Assembly: GCA_021324015.1 (NCBI GenBank)
Contig: JAJPJX010000130.1
Span: 1-57,162, forward strand
Reading direction: 5' to 3'
Source of the DNA: Solibacteraceae bacterium
Lineage (GTDB): Bacteria; Acidobacteriota; Terriglobia; Bryobacterales; Bryobacteraceae
DNA: 57,162 nt
Shown: piece after piece, positions 25,326 through 35,150 of the stretch
How positions within the stretch are numbered: the stretch's first letter is position 1
Layout: each line of letters opens with the position of its first letter
Translations under genes and position numbers: made by a program
Notes under the pieces: model-generated
The model's input: the letters and a program-made list of their open reading frames with translations, nothing else
Told to the model about the DNA's origin: nothing
Databases searched by the model: none

Positions 25326-26759
25326 ATGTTCCACAAGCTCGCGCACCATTGGAACGTCAGCAGCCGGAGGGAGTTCTTTACCCGGGCCGGCAGCGGTCTG
25401 GCGGGAATCGCGCTGACCTCCCTGCTCGCCGAAGACGGCAAGCTGAAAGCGGCCAGCGTGGCGCCGGATCCGCTGGCGCCCAAGACGCCGCATCATCCGC
25501 CCAAGGCCAAATCGGTGATCTGGCTGTTCATGGAGGGCGGGCCGAGCCACATCGACCTGTTCGACCCCAAGCCGAAGCTCAAAGAGCTGGCGGGCAAGCC
25601 TATGCCGGCCTCGTTCGGCAAGGTGGTCACGGCCATGGGCACGAGCAACAATTCGCTGATGCCCAGCCAGAGGACCTTCACGCAGCACGGGCGGAGCGGC
25701 CTGTGGGTCTCCGACTGGTATCCGGAGATTGCCAAACACGTAGACGAGATGACGGTGCTGCGCTCCTGCTGGGCGGACGGGTTGAACCACGTGGGCTCGG
25801 TGTGCCAGATGAACACGGGCTCGATTCTGGCGGGCAGGCCGTCGCTGGGGGCCTGGGTGACTTACGGGCTGGGCAGCGCCAACCGCAACCTGCCGTCGTT
25901 CGTGGTGATGCTGGACGACCGCGAGCCGGTGGGCGGGCCGAAGGACTGGAGCTCCGGCTTTCTGCCGGCCACCTACCAGGGTACGCAGTTCCGCACGGGC
26001 GACACGCCCATCCTGCACCTCAAGCCCCCGGCGGGCACCACGGATCAGCAGCAGCGCAGCAAACTGGACTTCCTGAAGTGGCTGAATGAAGACTATGCGG
26101 CGCGCAACCCGGACGATACGGAACTGGAGGCGCGCATCGGGGCGTATGAGCTGGCCTACCAGATGCAGTCGGCCGGGCCGGAAGCCGTGGATCTGAGCAA
26201 GGAGAGCACGGCCACGAAACAACTCTACGGGCTGGACGACCCGGAAACAGCGGCCTTCGGCACCAACTGCCTGCTGGCGCGGCGCCTGGTGGAGCGCAAC
26301 GTGCGCTTTATCGAGCTGTACGCCGGTTCGGGGAGCGGCTGGGACGCGCACACGCACATCGAGGCCAACCACAGCAAGCGCTGCCGGGCTTCGGACAAGC
26401 CCATCGCCGGCCTGCTGACGGATTTGAAGGCCCGCGGCCTGCTGGAAGACACGCTGGTAGTCTGGGGCGGCGAGTTCGGCCGCACGCCGTTCAACGAAAA
26501 GGGCGACGGGCGCGACCATAACCCCTGGGGCTTCACGATGTGGATGGCGGGCGGCGGAGTGAAGGGCGGGCAGACAATCGGCACGACTGACGAGATCGGG
26601 TTGCGGGCGGTGGAGCGCCCGGTGCACGTGCACGACATCCACGCCACGGTGCTGCACCTGCTCGGATTGAATCACGAGCAAGTGATCTACATGCACCTGG
26701 GCCGGGCGGAAAGACCTACCATCACCGACGGGAAAGTCATCACCGAAGTCTTCGCATGA
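25326..26759 (+). CDS. Tat-exported DUF1501 protein (alkaline phosphatase/sulfatase-like fold)
   Basis: A 477-residue protein starting at ATG 25326, eight bases after the DUF1549/1553 stop. The N-terminus has a twin-arginine signal (SSRREFFTRAGSGLAGIAL). DUF1501 markers follow: VIWLFMEGGPSHIDLFDPKP near residue 65, then WSSGFLPATYQGT, GWDAHTHIEANH, TLVVWGGEFGRTPF and GRDHNPWGFTMWMAGGG. The fold is related to alkaline phosphatases and sulfatases, with conserved Asp and His residues that could bind metal, but no activity is proven for the family. Its last codon region overlaps the ECF sigma gene start by four bases (ATGA), which is unusual. Confidence 0.92.
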   Translation: MFHKLAHHWNVSSRREFFTRAGSGLAGIALTSLLAEDGKLKAASVAPDPLAPKTPHHPPKAKSVIWLFMEGGPSHIDLFDPKPKLKELAGKPMPASFGKVVTAMGTSNNSLMPSQRTFTQHGRSGLWVSDWYPEIAKHVDEMTVLRSCWADGLNHVGSVCQMNTGSILAGRPSLGAWVTYGLGSANRNLPSFVVMLDDREPVGGPKDWSSGFLPATYQGTQFRTGDTPILHLKPPAGTTDQQQRSKLDFLKWLNEDYAARNPDDTELEARIGAYELAYQMQSAGPEAVDLSKESTATKQLYGLDDPETAAFGTNCLLARRLVERNVRFIELYAGSGSGWDAHTHIEANHSKRCRASDKPIAGLLTDLKARGLLEDTLVVWGGEFGRTPFNEKGDGRDHNPWGFTMWMAGGGVKGGQTIGTTDEIGLRAVERPVHVHDIHATVLHLLGLNHEQVIYMHLGRAERPTITDGKVITEVFA

Positions 26760-27343
26760 CGCTGCTGCCGCTGTTGCTCGCCGCCGGGCTGAGCGAAGGC
26801 GACCGGGAACTGGCGGAACGCCTGCAACGGCGGGAGCCCGAGGCTCTGGCGGAGCTGTACGATCGCTACGGGCGGCTGGCCTACGCTTTGATCTACCGCA
26901 TCGTGCGGGATACCGGCGCAGCGGAGGACCTGGTCCAGGAGACCTTCCTGCGCGTGTGGAACCGGGCGCAGGGGTTTGACGCCGGAAAGGGCTCCCTGGG
27001 GCCCTGGTTGCTGGCGGTGGCAAGGAACCGCGCCATCGACTACCTGCGCTCCACCAGCGGGCGCCTGCGCAACGCACTGGAACTGGAGGAGACCGAGCAT
27101 CCGTCTCATTTTTTGGATCTGGAGAAGCAGATCCTGAATTCGGACATGGTCCGGCGGGTGAAGGGCGCTTTCGCGCGGCTCTCGGAGAACCAGCGGGCGG
27201 TCATCGAGCTGGCCTACTTCGAGGGTCTCTCGCAGACCGAGATGTCGGAGCGGATGGGGCAGCCGCTGGGCACGGTGAAGACTTGGGTGCGGACCGCGTT
27301 GCAGATCCTGCGGGATGAACTGGGGGCGGCGGTATCGGCATGA
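26756..27343 (+). CDS. ECF-family RNA polymerase sigma factor (SigK-like)
   Basis: A 195-residue ECF sigma factor. Region 2 is AELYDRYGRLAYALIYRIVR followed by AAEDLVQETFLRVWNRA, for core binding and -10 recognition; region 4 is LSENQRAVIELAYFEGLSQT followed by MGQPLGTVKTWVRTAL, a helix-turn-helix for -35 recognition. A short hydrophobic N-terminal stretch (MTLLPLLLAAGLS) is atypical and may mean the true start lies further in. The gene overlaps DUF1501 upstream and the anti-sigma gene downstream by four bases each, so all three are translationally coupled. It probably responds to an envelope signal released by its membrane anti-sigma factor; its target promoters are unknown. Confidence 0.94.
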   Translation: MTLLPLLLAAGLSEGDRELAERLQRREPEALAELYDRYGRLAYALIYRIVRDTGAAEDLVQETFLRVWNRAQGFDAGKGSLGPWLLAVARNRAIDYLRSTSGRLRNALELEETEHPSHFLDLEKQILNSDMVRRVKGAFARLSENQRAVIELAYFEGLSQTEMSERMGQPLGTVKTWVRTALQILRDELGAAVSA

Positions 27344-28074
27344 GCTGCGACGAACTCCGCGACGGCTACGAACTCTACGCGCTGGGGGTGCTGGAAGACC
27401 CGGAGCGGAGCGAACTGCGGGAGCACCTGGGCCGCGGCTGCGAGGTGTGTGTGGCGGGAGTCAAGCGCGCACGAGAAGCCATGGCGGTGCTGGCGGAGAC
27501 GGTCCCGCCGGTGGCGCCCCCACCGCGGCTGCGGCGCCGCATCCTGGCGTCTGTGGGGGTCGAGCGGTCGCGCTGGTGGGTCACGCCGATGTGGGTGGGC
27601 ATCAGCCTGAGCTGCCTGGTGGCGGCCTTCTACTACGCCGGGCGCGAGCATTCGCTGGGCATTCAGATGGCGCGGGTGCAGACCCAATCGCGGCAACTGC
27701 TGGAAGAGGCGGCGCGGCTGAACGAGGCGCTGGCGCTGCTCAACCAGCCCGAAACCAAACAGGTGACTTTCGGAGAGGGGGCGCCTAAGCCGCCACGCGG
27801 CAGGGTCTTCGTCAACCCCCGGCAGGGAGTGCTGCTGCTGGCCTCGAATCTGCCCCCGGCGCCGCCGGGCAAGATCTACGAGATGTGGATCATCCCGAAG
27901 GGCGGCAACCCGGTCCCCGCGGGTCTGTTCCAGTCCGATGCGGAAGGCGCGGCGATGCACCTGCGGCGCGGTCCGGTGGATGTGGCGGCCACCGGCGCGG
28001 TGGCAGTGACGCTGGAGGCCGAAGGCGGCGCGCCGCAGCCTACTTCCACACCGCTGATCGTGGCGGCGTTGTAG
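27340..28074 (+). CDS. RskA-type membrane anti-sigma factor
   Basis: A 244-residue partner of the adjacent sigma factor. The N-terminal anti-sigma domain has a zinc-type motif His29, Cys34, Cys37 (HLGRGCEVC), H-x4-C-x2-C rather than the common H-x3-C-x2-C. One membrane helix lies at about 70-95 (MWVGISLSCLVAAFYYAG). A coiled segment follows, then the periplasmic RskA C-terminal domain with LPPAPPGKIYEMWIIPKGGN. The domain order fits sequestration of sigma in the cytoplasm with signal sensing outside. The ATGA overlap with the sigma gene gives balanced synthesis. It ends the operon. Confidence 0.92.
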   Translation: MSCDELRDGYELYALGVLEDPERSELREHLGRGCEVCVAGVKRAREAMAVLAETVPPVAPPPRLRRRILASVGVERSRWWVTPMWVGISLSCLVAAFYYAGREHSLGIQMARVQTQSRQLLEEAARLNEALALLNQPETKQVTFGEGAPKPPRGRVFVNPRQGVLLLASNLPPAPPGKIYEMWIIPKGGNPVPAGLFQSDAEGAAMHLRRGPVDVAATGAVAVTLEAEGGAPQPTSTPLIVAAL

Positions 28075-28095
28075 GGCGGGGGAAAAGCCGTGCGT

Positions 28096-28452
28096 TTATA
28101 CCGCCGAATTGCGCCAGGGCGATTGCGACAGGTCTGCCGGCGCTTTTGGCCGGCGCGGTCCGCCCTTCCGCGCATCGAGTCTCCGGGCCTCCGCGGCCGC
28201 CCGCGCTTCCGCGTACAGCCGCAGGTCTTCCGTCGTCAATTCGTGGGTGCCCTCGGAACTGGCTTCGAGGTCCACAAGCAGCTTATGACCGCAGAGGCTC
28301 GGACCTTCCTGAATCCCTACGTGATGTGTCCGAAAGAGCTCCAGGTCCACCGTGACGACGAAGTGGCGGGTAGCTTCGCCCTTTGCGATTACGTCAAATC
28401 GATACGCACGCGCGTTTTGCAACTGGTCGAAACCCAAATATCGAAGTTCCAT
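28096..28452 (-). CDS. Small conserved hypothetical protein
   Basis: A 118-residue soluble protein. The start at 28452 has GGGAGG six bases upstream; an in-frame ATG at 28500 would add 16 unlikely basic residues. The body reads MELRYLGFDQLQNARAYRFD, then TRHFVVTVDLELFRTHHVGIQ, EGPSLCGHKL and a C-terminal HELTTEDLRLYAEARAAA helix with a basic Pro-rich tail. I have seen this pattern as a small hypothetical in acidobacterial genomes but know of no function. It converges on the anti-sigma gene with a 21-base gap. Confidence 0.75.
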   Translation of the reverse strand: MELRYLGFDQLQNARAYRFDVIAKGEATRHFVVTVDLELFRTHHVGIQEGPSLCGHKLLVDLEASSEGTHELTTEDLRLYAEARAAAEARRLDARKGGPRRPKAPADLSQSPWRNSAV

Positions 28453-28641
28453 TCTCGCCTCCCGTAGTCGCGAAGGCCAACGCCCACCCCTTCCGCCCAT
28501 CGAGCGCTGCCGGCATTCGGGATTCCATCCCGTGGCTCAACTCCATCCGTTTGCTCGATTGGCGGCCTGGGTGAACGAGGGGGCGTACAGCAGGTCAGAT
28601 GGCCGGCCTTCCGTTCCGGCGCCGGGCTGCCTGACCGGGGT

Positions 28642-28953
28642 CTACCAGCGGGGCTGACGCCGCTGTCCACCCCCGTCGCGGCGGAAACCACCACGCCGGT
28701 CACCGTCCGTCTTCGGTCTGGCTTCGTTCACGTTCAGTGCCCTTCCGCCGAGTTCGGCGCCGTTGAGCGCTGTGATCGCCTGGACCGCCTGCGCAGAGTC
28801 GCTCATTTCCACAAACGCGAATCCACGCGAGCGACCGGTGTCGCGGTCGGTCACCAGGTTAACCCTCTCCACAGTGCCATAGGGTTCAAATAGAGAACGA
28901 ATGGCAGATTCCGTTGCGCCAAAATCCAGATTCCCGACAAAGATGTTTTTCAA
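28642..28953 (-). CDS. RRM-domain RNA-binding protein
   Basis: A 103-residue protein with one RNA recognition motif. RNP2 is IFVGNL at residues 3-8 and RNP1 is RGFAFVEM at about 44-51; the C-terminus is Gly/Arg-rich (GDRRGGFRRDGGGQRR). I place the start at TTG 28953, since AAGGAG lies seven bases upstream and family members begin MKNIFVGNL or similar; the longer frame adds an unrelated basic segment. Bacterial RRM proteins of this size bind single-stranded RNA and are often cold-induced. The 251-base region upstream could hold a long leader, but I see no specific element in it. Confidence 0.88.
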   Translation of the reverse strand: MKNIFVGNLDFGATESAIRSLFEPYGTVERVNLVTDRDTGRSRGFAFVEMSDSAQAVQAITALNGAELGGRALNVNEARPKTDGDRRGGFRRDGGGQRRQPRW

Positions 28954-29204
28954 AATCAATCTCCTTCGTTTTTGACTGAGCAGCTTAACGAGGCGGGACC
29001 AGATTCGGCCAGGTTGTTGCGAGGACAATCAAAAGCAGTACGAGTATAGCAGGTTTGGCCGGTGGATGCTAAGCTGCCGCTGAAAGCGGTCGAAAGTCGG
29101 ACGGCTCATCGAGTGAAACGAAGGCCCCTCTCTGCTCTCAATGATTGTACGCCTGCTCCGGCAGCACACAGACGAATATTCCCACGATGATATGGGTCAT
29201 CCCC

Positions 29205-30000
29205 TTAGGTGGACGCCGGGCTTGCGCCGCAGACTGGAACCAGCGCCCGGCGCGTCGATTCCAGCGTAGCCTTTAAGGACTCCTTGGGAAGCTTATCTAC
29301 CATCGGTTCAATGATCCATGCCAGCGCCTTCGGCACATTGCGCGTCAGGGAGATTGCCCGGCACTCGATGAATACGGAGTGGTCTCTTTCAGCAAATCGC
29401 CAGTAGGAATTTAGCCGCCACAAAAATCCGTATCCTGTATCGGGCGGCCGTACCCGCTCGGTAGGCTTGCCCGCTTCTTCCACCTTCGGAAATCCGGGTC
29501 GTGCGGGTGTGGCAGCACCAGCGTGCAGCATCCAAGCCAAAATAGTGCGCGTCGTGATCTGTGTCCAGGATCACGGTAATGATTTTTTTCTTCCGCAGCC
29601 GCAGATAGATCTGAAAATCATCCCCGTAACGGCCGATCAGTCTTGAGGCGATCACCTCAGGATAGATGCTCTTATGGTTATCGTAATCCTGGACGAGCGC
29701 CAGAGTCCTTTCCATGGTCGCGCCGGGTACACAGGTCGCGCCAATCCAATCATGAATCAGCCCGTCCGGCACCTGAATAGGCCGCTTACCGGAACAGAGT
29801 TCCGCAATGGTCACCGCTTTGCGGAGCTGTGCCATTCGTTCGGAACAGCCGTCTGACCACAGAAACTGCTGATCACCGCACAGGGTCTTTTCGACCGCAG
29901 CCTCGACGTGACCGATGTATGCCGAAAACGCCAGCAAGGTCTCCGCGCCTAACTCCACCGTCTCCGCAGCCTGCACCATAGTGAAGTCGCCCAGCCTCAT
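29205..30000 (-). pseudogene. Frameshifted hypothetical protein of an Acidobacteriota-type family
   Basis: Two overlapping frames together spell one protein. The upstream frame gives VPDGLIHDWIGATCVPGA, ALVQDYDNHKSIYPEV, RYGDDFQIYLRLRKKKI and DTDHDAHYFGLDAARW. The downstream frame continues VEEAGKPTERVRPPDTGYGF, LWRLNSYWRFAERD and ECRAISLTRNVP to the stop. Joining them needs removal of one base near 29483-29484, where the plus strand reads CACCTT. The intact family, as I know it, is an exported protein of about 280 residues with a signal peptide. Here the segment before ETVELGAETLLAF has no signal peptide, so the 5' end is also damaged or diverged. A sequencing error could explain the shift but not the missing signal. 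Confidence 0.75.
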
Positions 30001-30194
30001 TCTTGTGCCCGCGGGATCTGGTGTCAAGCCGCATAGACCGGCTGCGCCCATGTGGACCGCGGCCTTGCCGCTTCCGGGTGCAACATCGGCGACTTGGTCT
30101 TCAAGAGCACCCGGTTGCCGGTGGTCGAGGCCGGATGATTCTTGGGAATGATCGTTGTTCTCCGGCCGGCGCGGAACAGGCTAAGATGGCGTGC

Positions 30195-30974
30195 ATGGAC
30201 CTGGGTATTCGCGGGAAGGCGGCGCTGGTGTGCGCCGCGAGCAAGGGGCTTGGAAAAGCGTGCGCGTTCTCGCTGGCGCGGGAAGGGGCGCGAGTGACGA
30301 TTGTGGCGCGGGGAGCGGAGGCGCTGGAAGCCGCGGCGGAGGAGATCCGGCGGGCGACCGGCAGTCCGGTCATCACAGTGGCCGCGGACATTACCTCCGC
30401 GGCGGGGCGGCAGGCGGCTCTCGCGGCGTGCCCCGCTCCGGACATCCTGATCAACAACGCCGGCGGGCCGCCTCCCGGCGACTTCCGGGAGTGGGGCCTG
30501 GAGGCCTGGATGGCGGCGCTGACCGCCAACATGCTGACGCCGATCGAGCTGATCAAAGCCACGGTGGACGGCATGATCGAGCGGCGCTTCGGGCGGATTG
30601 TGAACATCACCTCGAGCGCGGTCAAGGCGCCCATCGATATCCTGGGGCTCTCCAACGGCGCGCGCAGCGGGTTGACCGGCTTCGTGGCCGGGCTGGCGCG
30701 CAAGACGGTGGCCTACAACGTCACGATCAACAACCTGCTGCCGGGCGCCTTCGAGACGGACCGCCTGCGCAGCACCATGAAAAAGGCCGCGGAAGCCAAC
30801 GGGCGATCCCTCGAGCAGGTCTTGGACGAGCGGCGCAAGGCGATTCCCGCACGCCGGTTCGGGGATCCGGCGGAGTTCGGGGAGGCCTGCGCCTTCTTGT
30901 GCAGCGCACAGGCCGGGTACGTCACCGGGCAGAACTGGCTGCTGGACGGCGGCGCCTACCCGGGCACCTTCTGA
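30195..30974 (+). CDS. SDR-family oxidoreductase with altered catalytic motif
   Basis: A 259-residue short-chain dehydrogenase/reductase. The cofactor motif is AASKGLG (residues 14-20, in place of TGxxxGxG), NNAG is at 87-90, and the C-terminus GQNWLLDGGAYPGTF matches classical 3-oxoacyl-ACP reductase-like enzymes. The usual Y-x-x-x-K is replaced: the aligned residues are S-N-G-A-R (Ser153, Arg157 in LGLSNGARSGLTG). Ser140 or Ser141 of NITSSAV remains. This variant is known in a subgroup of SDR proteins whose activity is unclear. An alternative ATG at 30186 adds three residues. It converges on the SGNH hydrolase gene, 18 bases away. Confidence 0.9.
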   Translation: MDLGIRGKAALVCAASKGLGKACAFSLAREGARVTIVARGAEALEAAAEEIRRATGSPVITVAADITSAAGRQAALAACPAPDILINNAGGPPPGDFREWGLEAWMAALTANMLTPIELIKATVDGMIERRFGRIVNITSSAVKAPIDILGLSNGARSGLTGFVAGLARKTVAYNVTINNLLPGAFETDRLRSTMKKAAEANGRSLEQVLDERRKAIPARRFGDPAEFGEACAFLCSAQAGYVTGQNWLLDGGAYPGTF

Positions 30975-30992
30975 GGCGCCGGGCGCCGCCGC

Positions 30993-32318
30993 TCAGCGCT
31001 TCCAGCGCTCCAGGCCGAGAATGCGGCGCATGGCCTCGATAGCGTCCTGGCGGCTCCAGGCGCTGTTCGGATCACGCCCGGTGAGTTCGAAGTACCGGCG
31101 CATGAAGCGGGGCCCTAGTGTGCGGTCGATTTTGGGACCGGGGAGGCCCGTGTCGGCGAAGTCTCCGGAGATGCCCAGGAACGGCCCCAAGGTTTCCAGC
31201 AAGCCGGCAAACGGCCGGCCGCGCACCCGCAGGTCGTGATTGAAGTCCACGAACGGGTCGGCCAGCAGGACCTGGACCAGCGTGGCGTTGCTGATCAGCG
31301 GAATGTGCAGGCCAAAGGCGGCATTCGCGGTGGTGAGGAAGGCGTTGGCCGCCACCGCGTGGCCGATGTTCGAAGGATGTACTCCGTCAAGACTGAAAAG
31401 GCCTCCCAGGTAGCGGTCAGTGAGGGTCACGCCGGCGATCGTCAGCGGGTGCTGGCCGTAATACTGGAACAGCGCGTGAATGTCGGTGACCGGCATATGC
31501 GCCTGGGCTGCGTCAACCGCGATGGTCTGGTTGAAGGTAACCAGGCGCTGCTGGATGGTCTGGACTTCCGACGAGCTGAGCACGAAATTGGGGTTCTGGA
31601 GGATGCTGCCGTCGAAGAGGCCGAGCTTGATCAGCAGCATGGTGGGCAGGGTGGTGTAGCTGCCCTGCGGCAGGCCGAAATCCGAGCCGAGAAAGTTCAC
31701 CAGATCCTGCGGGCCGAACAAAAAGCCGATGTTGGTGACGTCCGGAATGTTACCGAAGACCACCTTGCCGCCGGTGGTGGATAGTTGGGCCACGATTTGA
31801 GCGAAATCGGCAGTGAACTGCGGCACGGAGGTCATCTGGGAAGCGTCCAACTGGTCGAAGGCCAGGATGGCGCCGAGCACGTCGTTGTTGCCGATCCAGC
31901 AGACCGTGAAGGGCGACTTCAGGGAGACGGCGATCTGCATCTGGCTGCCGGTGCGGGGTTCGAGCACCAAGTCGGTTTCCGTAGTCACGGGCTGTGTGGC
32001 CTGCTGGTTGAGCAGGGAATCCACGTCGGCACCGGAGACGGCCAGGTTGGACGCCGCGAGGGTAGGATCGAGGCGCGTGCGGCCCGTCACCGATTCGATG
32101 GTGGTAAGCGCACCGCCCTGGATCAGGGGTAAGGGAAAAGGAACGCCCATCTGCCGGGCGATCCAGTTCAGATAGGTATAGGGTTGGGTACGATAACTAG
32201 CGTCAGCCGACTGAACGCCTTCGCCGATACTGTCTCCCAGGCCGATCAGCGGGGGAGGGGTGGACTGGGCGTCAAGGACCAGCGTGAGCCCCAGGGCGGC
32301 AATCAGGATACGGAGCAT
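30993..32318 (-). CDS. Exported SGNH/GDSL-type hydrolase
   Basis: A 441-residue protein with a signal peptide (MLRILIAALGLTLVLDAQ). SGNH blocks are visible: block I LIGLGDSIGEG with the nucleophilic serine near residue 30, block III IGNNDVLGAILAF, and block V LDGVHPSNIGHAVAA with catalytic Asp and His. It probably cleaves an ester in the periplasm or outside; the substrate is unknown. The C-terminal 120 residues (VDFNHDLRVRGRPFAGLLE, then KIDRTLGPRFMRRYFELTGR) form an extra domain not needed for the fold. It is 56 bases downstream of icd and could be read from the same transcript, though no functional link is obvious. Confidence 0.88.
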   Translation of the reverse strand: MLRILIAALGLTLVLDAQSTPPPLIGLGDSIGEGVQSADASYRTQPYTYLNWIARQMGVPFPLPLIQGGALTTIESVTGRTRLDPTLAASNLAVSGADVDSLLNQQATQPVTTETDLVLEPRTGSQMQIAVSLKSPFTVCWIGNNDVLGAILAFDQLDASQMTSVPQFTADFAQIVAQLSTTGGKVVFGNIPDVTNIGFLFGPQDLVNFLGSDFGLPQGSYTTLPTMLLIKLGLFDGSILQNPNFVLSSSEVQTIQQRLVTFNQTIAVDAAQAHMPVTDIHALFQYYGQHPLTIAGVTLTDRYLGGLFSLDGVHPSNIGHAVAANAFLTTANAAFGLHIPLISNATLVQVLLADPFVDFNHDLRVRGRPFAGLLETLGPFLGISGDFADTGLPGPKIDRTLGPRFMRRYFELTGRDPNSAWSRQDAIEAMRRILGLERWKR

Positions 32319-32374
32319 GGCTACATTGTAGGGCAGACTGCCGCCGCCCGCAGCGAATTTTCAATGGCCCGGGG

Positions 32375-33622
<1,248 letters not shown>

Positions 33623-33690
33623 ATTCACTCCAGATTTGGATAGTAAGAAAACGCAGTCTTTTATTTTACGCGGTTTGCGAGGCGAGAAAG

Positions 33691-34293
33691 CTAGCCTTCC
33701 TCCTCGAGCGCCACGGGGGAGACCTCCGTCTCTCCGTTGCGGGCCATGGTGGCAAGCAGCGAGAGGCCGTGGGCGAAGCCCTTTTCGAAGGCCTGCAAAT
33801 TCAACTCCCGGAATCCGGCGGGAACCGAGTCGGCCACGGCGCGGCGCAAGGCATCCGGATCCAGCAGGCCGGTGACCGCGCCGAAGAAGCCCACCAGCAC
33901 GACGTTGAGCACCATCTTGCGGCCCAGCTCCTCGGCCAGGCGGGTGGCCGGAACGCCGTAGACCCGCAGCCCGGTGGGCAAGCCGGTGACGCGCACCAGG
34001 TCCTGCTCGACCAGCAGCAGGCCTCCCGGCTTCAGCTCCGGGGCGAAGCGCGTGAAGGCTTCCTGGGACATGACCACGAGGACGTCCGGGCGGTGGACGT
34101 AAGGATACAGGATGGGCTCATCGGAAAGGATCACCTGGGCGCTCGAGGAGCCGCCGCGGGCCTCCGGCCCGAAGCTCTGCGTCATGGTGGCGTAGCCGCC
34201 CTGGAAGATGGCCGCAGCCTTGCCGATGATGGTGGCGGCCAGAATCACGCCCTGGCCCCCGAAGCCTGCGATGCGAATTTCGGTCAGGCGCAT
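33691..34293 (-). CDS. korC: 2-oxoglutarate:ferredoxin oxidoreductase, gamma subunit
   Basis: A 200-residue gamma subunit of the 2-oxoacid:acceptor oxidoreductase family. It opens with [20 protein letters not shown], the classic gamma-domain start, followed by [20 protein letters not shown] and the strand [11 protein letters not shown]. It overlaps the beta-subunit gene by ten bases. The longer frame to 34623 is antisense to korB and is not real coding sequence. The family also includes 2-oxoisovalerate enzymes; the order D-A-B-C and the neighbouring icd favour 2-oxoglutarate. Confidence 0.92.
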   Translation of the reverse strand: MRLTEIRIAGFGGQGVILAATIIGKAAAIFQGGYATMTQSFGPEARGGSSSAQVILSDEPILYPYVHRPDVLVVMSQEAFTRFAPELKPGGLLLVEQDLVRVTGLPTGLRVYGVPATRLAEELGRKMVLNVVLVGFFGAVTGLLDPDALRRAVADSVPAGFRELNLQAFEKGFAHGLSLLATMARNGETEVSPVALEEEG

Positions 34294-35150
34294 ACGGGAA
34301 CCTCCGCCTCCTGGTAGCGATCGCCCAACTGCTCGTAAAGCTGGCGCCGCATGAGCTCGAGGTAGTCCGGGCGGTCGCGATCCACGAACTTGCCCAGCAG
34401 GATCTCGCCCTGCTTGGTGAGAACCGCTTCGCTGGTGGGCGCTCCGTGGCGGATTTTGCCGGCCTCCTTGTAGTACTTCATAGTGTCGAGGCCGTCGCCG
34501 AGCTTGTTGCGCCGCTGGTAGAGGGTGGGGCAGGGAGATAACACTTCGATGAAGCAGAAGCCCCGCTTCTGGAACATTTCGCTCATGGAGCGGCTGAGCT
34601 GGCGGACGTGGTAGGTGGTCCATCGCGCCACGTACGAAGCGCCCGCGGATTCGGCCAGTTGCACCAGGTTGAAGGAAGGCTCGAAGGCGCCATAGGGCGC
34701 GGTGGAGGTGATCGCCGTGGCGGGTGTGGTGGGGGCGGTCTGGCCGCCGGTCATGGCATAAATCATGTTGTTGACACAGATGACCTTGATATCGATATTG
34801 CGCCGGGCGGCGTGAATCAGGTGGTTACCGCCGATGGCGGTGAGGTCGCCGTCGCCGGAGTACACCACGACTTCCAAGCCGGGGTTGGCCAGCTTGAGGC
34901 CAGTGGCGAAGGGGATGGCGCGGCCGTGGGTGGTGTGAAAGGAATCCAGCCGGGCGTAGCCGGCCACGCGGCCGGTGCAGCCGATACCGGAGACCACCGC
35001 CACGCGGTTCAGATCGACTTTCGACTCCAGCAGGGCTCGGGTAAAGCAGTTCACCGTGGTGCCGATGCCGCAGCCCGGACACCAGATGTGCGGCATCCGG
35101 TCCACGCGCAGGAAGGGCTCAACGGGATTGTGCGGAATGGCTTCCGTCAT
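34284..35150 (-). CDS. korB: 2-oxoglutarate:ferredoxin oxidoreductase, beta subunit
   Basis: A 288-residue subunit binding thiamine diphosphate. WCPGCGIG (Cys24, Cys27) is a cluster-ligand region of the family, and GDGDLTAIGGNHLIHAARRN followed by ICVNN is the thiamine diphosphate motif (GDGD to NN). TGGQTAPTTP follows, as in known KorB proteins. It overlaps korA by four bases (ATGA at 35147-35150) and korC by ten, so the subunits are translationally coupled. The enzyme oxidatively decarboxylates 2-oxoglutarate to succinyl-CoA with ferredoxin, or the reverse. Confidence 0.95.
   Translation of the reverse strand: MTEAIPHNPVEPFLRVDRMPHIWCPGCGIGTTVNCFTRALLESKVDLNRVAVVSGIGCTGRVAGYARLDSFHTTHGRAIPFATGLKLANPGLEVVVYSGDGDLTAIGGNHLIHAARRNIDIKVICVNNMIYAMTGGQTAPTTPATAITSTAPYGAFEPSFNLVQLAESAGASYVARWTTYHVRQLSRSMSEMFQKRGFCFIEVLSPCPTLYQRRNKLGDGLDTMKYYKEAGKIRHGAPTSEAVLTKQGEILLGKFVDRDRPDYLELMRRQLYEQLGDRYQEAEVPVCA

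Noticed and set aside
20808-27077. Three long minus-strand frames (up to 783 residues) opposite the propeller, DUF1549 and DUF1501 genes
   Set aside because: All are shadows of strongly supported plus-strand genes with clear domains and motifs.
30040-30141. Short plus-strand stretch reading ASGCNIGDLVFKSTRLPVVE before a stop
   Set aside because: It looks coding-like and could be the tail of a decayed gene, but it is about 30 codons long, has no start, and matches nothing I recognise.
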